From Uranotaenia lowii (lineage: Eukaryota; Arthropoda; Insecta; Diptera; Culicidae), in contig NC_073693.1 of the NCBI RefSeq assembly GCF_029784155.1, forward strand, positions 356,132,591 to 356,196,590: 64,000 nucleotides of DNA, given 5' to 3'. The notes below the pieces were generated by a model. It did no database searches. It had not been told where the DNA came from and saw only the letters and a list, made by a program, of their open reading frames with translations. Both the position numbers and the translations under genes were made by a program. Shown here piece by piece: positions 57,873 through 64,000 of the stretch (positions are counted from its first letter, which is position 1; each line of letters starts with the position of its first letter).

Positions 57873-60543
57873 GTTGTTTTATGTGAAATTTTTTAAATAA
57901 GATATCACTTACTCATATTTTTTTTTTAATTTTAAAGGATTTTTGACAACTATTTTATTTTGATTTTGACCGTTCCTCTGAATTTTATCCAAACAATTAC
58001 AAAGGAAATTTAAACGGTGGTCAAGTCACGCTTCCAATCTTCTGGATACAATTTGTTCAATTCCGGAAAACATTCGATACAATCGACAGTAGTGAGCCGT
58101 TTGGCGCAATTTTCTTGATATTTTCTACACACGATGCGGTATTAAGGTCCAGATTGGTTTTTGAATCTCCCAGGTGAGTTCGAACCTTTTCCTACATCAA
58201 GTTGTCTGGCGTTATGTTGGCAAATGTTGGCAAGTAGGGGAAAATGTTAAGGCTCAGTGCGGGCAAAAATTGACTATATTTGTTTTTGGCTTAGGGAAAA
58301 AAGTTATTTGATATAAATTGTTGGTTTTTGTGAACGCCTAATTTTCTCTGCCTGGTTCAAATGGTGCGTAAGCTTTAGTTGAGCTTAAGTCTAACTGGAA
58401 AACGATTCCAAAAAGTATTTTCCATGATGAAAATACATCACAGATTTCAGAAACACATATTCATCTTTAAGATTGATTCATATCCATATCTGACGCACAA
58501 GCACACAAAATTCGCCACATTAGGTCTCATTGTTGACTAAAATGCGAACATCGGTTTGGGAAGACAAAAAATATCGCCAAGTTCGCTCCGGTGGGAATTT
58601 TTTTTCCTTTCGGTTTCTAACGATATACTGGAAAACATTTTTCATCGGAATCCTCATTTCGGAGGAAAGGTAAAAAAACCCACCTTTCTTCCGCCCACTT
58701 CTCTCCACACAGTCACTTGGTGGTGCTTGGTTGGTGGTTGGGGTTGTACACGTTTGACAGTTATTCAAAAATAACCGTAAACAAGCATATCTCATCATTC
58801 ATAACATCCACGCCAGGCACAGACAGAGAAATGTTTTCCCCAAGAAAAGATAAAACAACGACAGGAAACGAGGACGTCGTCGACAACGATGAAATACCGG
58901 CGAGCAGAACAACCAATGGAGACAAATGTGAGGCGCGTTCCTTGGCGGTGTGCTTTTTTTGCGTGGGACTCTGTGATTTCCCGAAGGTTATGATAAATTG
59001 CATACATTCAGGCGCGAGCGCTTTTTTGGATTTTTTTTTCATACTTCCTTTGTACCATTCGTCACTTGTTGGATTTGTCACGTTCCCGTTTGGGTTGCGA
59101 GGGGTCCTGGAATGTGCTGGAAGCATCTTGATTTTTGTACCCGTGTGGATTCATGGAAAATTTTCAAGTTATTCAATCAATTTGTCTCAATCCCAGCTGA
59201 AAGTTGGGTGAGACAAGTTTATACCTACTACACTATTGTGGGTGGGGCTTTTAATAGATGTTTTCTCAGAAAAATTGAAAAAAATCGATAGAGCAAGTTT
59301 TAAATTAAAGAAATAATAGAGGTGAGTACAAATGACGATACTGCCACATTCTATCAAAAATCCTCATTGATTAACAATTTTCTTTAGAAATTTTGAAAAA
59401 ATTAAAAATCCAAGCATTCACCCCTCGTTTTGCCCAAACAAGGACTAACAAACATTTTCGAGTTGAACTCCCGGGAAAAAACCTGTAACTCATTTTAGTC
59501 GTTTAGCTGCAGGAAAACATCATCAACAACAAAACTGCCAAATTATGTCAATTCCGAAGCCGAGTTCCAAGTGCTTTCGTTTGTCCAAAAAAGAACACCC
59601 TCAAAGCGCCTGGGCCCGAGGGATGTCTGGGCAACATTCGAACGTGCGTATTTTGCAATTCAGCGCCTCACATGAACGGATGAGCGAAATTTTTCCTTAT
59701 AAATTAAGTCACCTCTCTTCACTAATGACGTACCGGCGGCGAGGCGTTCCATTCATTTGGGAGGTTGTTTGGAAGAACATTTTGAATTTGCGTGGGGCTT
59801 TGCCTGAAGGTGAGCAAATGTTTTCCGGCAAATGTATGTAGATGTCTCCCGTTTATAGCAAATTTTCCGAATTCCAAGCTGGAAAGATTGAGAAAAGTTC
59901 AGAGGTTGTTTTTCATCTTTAAATTATGAGTTTTAAGGCCCAAATTTCGTGCCTTAGGTTTACAGCATCACATAGCCGTTTGATAAAAGCACATAAAGTG
60001 GGATTTGAGGGAAATTTGTTTTGCCTTTCTGGGCGGCTGTCCTTGGATCGGCGACGTTCCCACGTTAGCTTGTGGTGGACCTGGCTCGATAGGCCTTGTT
60101 AGTCCTGATTTATGTCAGGCAGCCAACCTTACATACTGAGACGCTTGGACCAAAAAAGGAATAGGTACGCATTTTTGGCACCAGAAATTGGCTTCCACAC
60201 ATTTTGGCAGCTTAGCACTTCTGCAGAGTTGTGGTAGGTATAAATTTGCAGAAATCCGATTAAATAGTCATTAGACTTGTTATTTATGTATCACTTTGAA
60301 TTTGCTTCTTCAAAAATTTGCATTTTTTTTTTTACTAAAACGTCGATTCTAAAAGGTTTTCAATGCATTCTTTTGAATCCAGCCACAGAATTCTTAACTG
60401 CGTAACAATTTTTTCATGTAGAATTAAATCCAAACATGATTTTGATGAACAACACGCAACAATAATTTTCACTTTTGAGTCAAATATGTTTCGTTGTTTA
60501 AAAAACCTCACGCATAGTTATTTCACTATGTGCTGAATTTGGC
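57873..60543. other. No recognised gene; less AT-rich stretch at 58500-59900
   Basis: 58500-59900 resembles host single-copy DNA and contains several overlapping open frames (the longest 164 codons at 58717-59211). None shows a domain, and frames overlap on both strands, so I do not call a gene. If the LDLa gene continues, this may be intron. Confidence 0.45.
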
Positions 60544-61712
60544 TGCGCATAAGACTGAGTCGATTTGGGGTCATATTTGAATTTCTCAAACCCTGGGATC
60601 TAAAAAGCTTCGTTTTGTTTCAAAACTCATCCATGATTTTTTGCAGAATTTTTAAGTAACATTTACATGAGTAAATTTGAAATTTTAGGTTTGTATGGGA
60701 AAATTGAATATTTTGTACTGAAAAATCAACGCCATTTTTGTTTTTTCTGTGGAGCCGAGCTCGTGCTTTTTGTGCCAATTTATACAACTGAACAACTTTG
60801 TCGAAGACCGTAACTTCGTATCTAGTTATACAAAAAAGTTATTAGCTGTTTAACAGGGGTATGTCTTTTGGCATTGATTAACAATAAATTCAATTGACAT
60901 CACTACTTGTGCCTTGCAAAGTATTGCATGAAAAGTATTCATGCAATAAGGCATTTCCCCACTTGGCAGACGAACAGCTGATCCCTCATGTTTATATTTT
61001 CTCGGCATATTGTGGTAGGGTAAACATAACAACAACATTACGTATGTTCAATGACCAGATAGTAACGATATGAAATTGGCAATTCAATTGTAGTGGTTTT
61101 GCAAGCGCACCTTGGTGAGGAGCATATAAATTCTTTGTTCAATGATTTGTAAATTCATAAGTAGTTGAGACATGAAGGTTTTTGGTGCTTTTAATTAAAG
61201 AAGTTTTTAAAAGAAAGCATTGAACAGTGCTTATCATCAAAGATCAAAATGGCGACCAGTTGGTGTTTACATTTTTCAAAACAAAAACAAAAAGCTACCC
61301 TACCACAATCTGTCTCAGGAAATACTCTATACCACGCTAGGCACCCAGCAGTGATGTCAAATAAATTAATTGTTTATCAAATCCAAAAGACTCACTCCTG
61401 TTAAACAGCTAATAACTTTTTTGCCTTATAAGATACAAAGTTAAGATCTTGTTCAGAAGAGAAGAGAATTGGCACAAAAACTAAGAGCAGGCTCGGCTCC
61501 ACGGAAGAAACAAAAATGATGTTGATTTTTCTGTAAAAAAAATTGAATTTTCCCATGCAAACCTAAAATTTTAAATTTACTCATGAAAACGTTACTTAAA
61601 AATTCTGCATAATCATGAATGAGTTTTGAAACAAATCGGAGTATTTAAGATCCCAGGGTTTGAGAAATTCAAATATGACCCCAAATCGACTCAGTCTACT
61701 GCGCATAGTAAA
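60544..61712. mobile_element. Fold-back element with about 310-bp inverted arms
   Basis: Left arm 60544-60855 begins GCGCATAAGACTGAGTCGAT; right arm about 61398-61712 is its imperfect complement ending AATCGACTCAGTCTACTGCGC. The inner sequence (about 540 bp) has its own short inverted pair (TGTGGTAGGGTA at 61011, TACCCTACCACA at 61296). No coding is recognised. Confidence 0.85.
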
Positions 61713-61894
61713 TTCGACTGCGTTTTAGTAAAATTGTCCATGAAAGGATACGTTTATTTATAAATAATTTAAACTTTTTTTATATTGAAAATTTCAAGAT
61801 AAGATTTATCACACTCACTCATGTTTTGAGTCAAAAATGTTTTGTTCTCAAAAGTTTTATGCGCATAGTATTTTGTTTATATGAATCTGTACCA

Positions 61895-62810
61895 CAATGT
61901 GTGAACGCTGGAAGGAAGGGGGGAGGGTTGGAGGTTAACCCCCCCCCTCCATCATTGAGGTCTAATACTGTAAAGCAAAATGTTCTTCTCTAAACTCATA
62001 GTTTCCATTTTTAATAATTTTTTTAAGAACGACCAAAATGGTTCAAGAGTAACAAATTCGACTACATAAAGTCAAACCCTCGAAATCTTTTCCCAGGTAC
62101 CTACACCATTTTAATTTCTCACTTGTTGATAGAAATTTAGTCACAATCTTCAAAATTCGATAAGATAAGACCAAGATTCCCAGTTTTTTTTTTAATTTTT
62201 CCAAATCCAATTTTTTTTAATTTTTAATGATTTTTATTGAATAATTTCCAAATTTGCCTGAATATTCGACGGATCTCGGAAAGAAAGTCTCGGGTTAGGA
62301 CAAAAGCTTGACTTGAATATCGCTATTGAATTTCAAACTTCAATTAGATTCTATTTCCATATTCGAAATTCATCATTGAGGAGTATGAAAAGAAAAAACC
62401 TCAAAATAACAAACCATATTTAATATTAGGAATTGAAATTTATACTTTAAATCTCATTTAGAGTTGGAATAAACTAAGTTTCATAATGGTGAAAATTGAA
62501 AATCAAAAATTTGAATAATAGATTTCTGGTTGTGAAATAAATTTCGCTTTTTCGTTCATACATAATTCTTAAGAATTAATATTTGGAATTTAGATTAAAA
62601 AAGTGTCCTCAAATTACAAATATAATATAAAATTAGGATTTATTTTGAGGATTTTGTTCTATGAAAAATCTAGATTTTTACTTGAAAAAGTTATTCACAG
62701 GATTATAATTACGAACTAAATAAATGATTAAATTTTTTGTTGGTTACAGAACTTTTACTTAATCTTGAAGTGAAAATTTAGTTGAAATATATTTTTTGCT
62801 TTGTTGTTTA
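61895..62810. repeat. AT-rich dispersed repeat with G-run/C-run hairpin, copy 3
   Basis: It starts with a hairpin of GGGGGGAGGGTTGGAGG and AACCCCCCCCCTCC (61918-61951) and follows the order of copy 2 at 33220-34960, with internal deletions. No coding is seen. Confidence 0.68.
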
Positions 62811-63963
62811 ATACCTACTATTTCTTTAGCAGGCTCTTCAAAACTATAATTTTAAAGTAAAACCTTTAATCTCAATCGAGTTTACAAGTGAAGATATTAA
62901 ATCTGTATTGAACAGCAAACTTAATATCTTTCTTTTGTTTCTTAAAACATAAAAAAATAATTAGCTTATGTTTTGCTAATTTCATTAAATATGTTAAAAA
63001 TTTTTCTATAAAATGAAGCCTTCAGAAGTCTCAATTTAGCTTAGCGTGGCTTAGCTTGATTGACTACTCACATCCACCTTTAATCATTGATCCCGAAATA
63101 CTTCGCCACTAATTTTTCAGACAAATTTTTATTCTGTTACGATTTTCTATTTCTATTTCATAATTAAAATTTTCAAATGGTAAATATTGTAATGATCACT
63201 TTATTATTGCATTTTAAACGTCTCGAATTCCATGATCGCAAGCTTGACTGTGATTGACCGAGGCCATCAATTTTGTTCAAGGGTCGAAAAAATGTGTCTT
63301 GGGATAAGAAGCTCATTCTCAATGTATATAACTGGGGCTCTCTTTTTGAACATCAATAATGGCGCCGGCCACGTTATGAAAAATAGAGAAAGGGATGAAA
63401 GACAAATTTGAGCTTTAGGACCGAAGTCACCTCTGCATCCTAGCAAATAATTTTGTTCGGGAATGTGGGTAAAAGGATTCGATTTGGAAACACTTTTGAC
63501 AAGTGCATGGATCTTATTAATTTAACCAGTTTTCTTTAACTCTTTACGAAATTTCATATCGTTTTGCTGGCTCAGGATACAGGATGAAAATCCCAGAAAT
63601 AAAAGAAACTTTCGTTCGGATGAGCTGTTATTGGTCTTCGGAGCTCATCGATAAACAAATTTCTTTTCTGAAGCATTTTCTGGAACTAGGACGTAGAAGT
63701 GAAATGTCGTGAGTAACGTTACTCGAGTCGCAAAATAAGCCCCCCATGTGTGTTTACGACAAAGATCAGCTGAAACGAATTTTAAGAATAGAAGAATTTA
63801 AGAGAGCTACATTTAGCTGTATATTTGTCAACAATACACTCATGTACAGAAACTGATAATCTGGAGGAAATTGTTTGTCTCTAATTAAATTATAAATGAG
63901 AAGCCCCCATCAATCAACCAACAGCTGCGTTATTTAAAATCACCTTATTTTAATAAGAGACCC
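62811..63963. other. No recognised gene; contains inverted repeat partner at 63411-63510
   Basis: AT-rich DNA. 63411-63510 is the inverted relative of 50770-50868. The rest holds only short frames. Confidence 0.45.
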
Positions 63964-63965
63964 TA

Positions 63966-64000
63966 AAGCATGGTAATCCAAAATCTAGACGCACTGTTTA
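63966..64000. mobile_element. Terminal repeat of a second ITmD37E-type copy (cut by window end)
   Basis: AAGCATGGTAATCC at 63966, preceded by TA, and the following GACGCACTGTTTA match the complement of the right end of the 6728-8029 element over about 35 bp. The rest of the element, if present, lies outside the window. Confidence 0.8.

Noticed and set aside
58717..59211. 164-codon open frame
   Set aside because: It lies in single-copy-looking DNA but has no domain, and long frames overlap it on both strands. Without splice or conservation evidence I do not call a gene.

Overview
The window looks like intergenic and intronic DNA from an AT-rich, transposon-dense insect genome, most likely a fly and probably a mosquito. 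The reasons are a DUF1091-type secreted protein gene, a decayed transposase of the ITmD37E type (first described in mosquitoes), a ZBED5-like hAT element, several non-LTR retrotransposon fragments and one spliced LDL-receptor class A exon. Nothing bacterial is present (no operons, ribosome binding sites or CRISPR). The species is an inference; the sequence does not name it.

Layout. 1-4640: a 9-bp satellite (unit TTTTTGTCA) with a 674-bp non-satellite block present twice, forming a higher-order repeat of exactly 1443 bp. 4641-6727: single-copy-looking DNA. 6728-8029: ITmD37E-type element. 8900-11160: a dispersed AT-rich repeat carrying two fold-back insertions, one a 526-bp near-perfect palindrome. 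11180-12215: minus-strand LINE relic. 12818-13799 and 16410-17327: two short inverted-terminal-repeat elements. 17646-18236: the one convincing intact host gene (DUF1091 family). 19640-23770: second satellite array, about 300 units, in the opposite orientation. 25775-26520: third array, bracketed by a 24-bp direct repeat. 27330-28680 and 29338-29440: decayed and short arrays separated by an element with 16-bp tandem repeats. 30870-33200: decayed A-rich DNA with a LINE 3' end. 33220-36690: more dispersed repeats.

37642-42810 is a composite: a Tc1-like element with long inverted repeats and IR/DR ends that has taken at least three later insertions, including a fresh-looking LINE with an open 382-codon frame and poly(A). 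42813-44552 holds an E-box-rich non-coding stretch just upstream of the LDLa exon (44553-44690). The exon is symmetric (phase 1-1), so the surrounding tens of kilobases are probably introns of a multi-LDLa gene on the plus strand. 44881-64000 is mostly repeats: a tRNA-derived SINE, an internally deleted retroposon with a 24-bp target duplication, nested TA-flanked elements, fold-backs, a complete hAT relic with 8-bp target duplication, and the terminal repeat of another ITmD37E-type copy at the window edge.

Host content is thus one small secreted-protein gene and one exon of a larger receptor-like gene; everything else recognised is repetitive. The most unusual signal is the 9-bp satellite system: five arrays in both orientations, a higher-order repeat, mirrored array architecture, long variant-free blocks, and one array that looks inserted as a unit. 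All homology calls were made by reading translations and motifs by eye; no database search was run.
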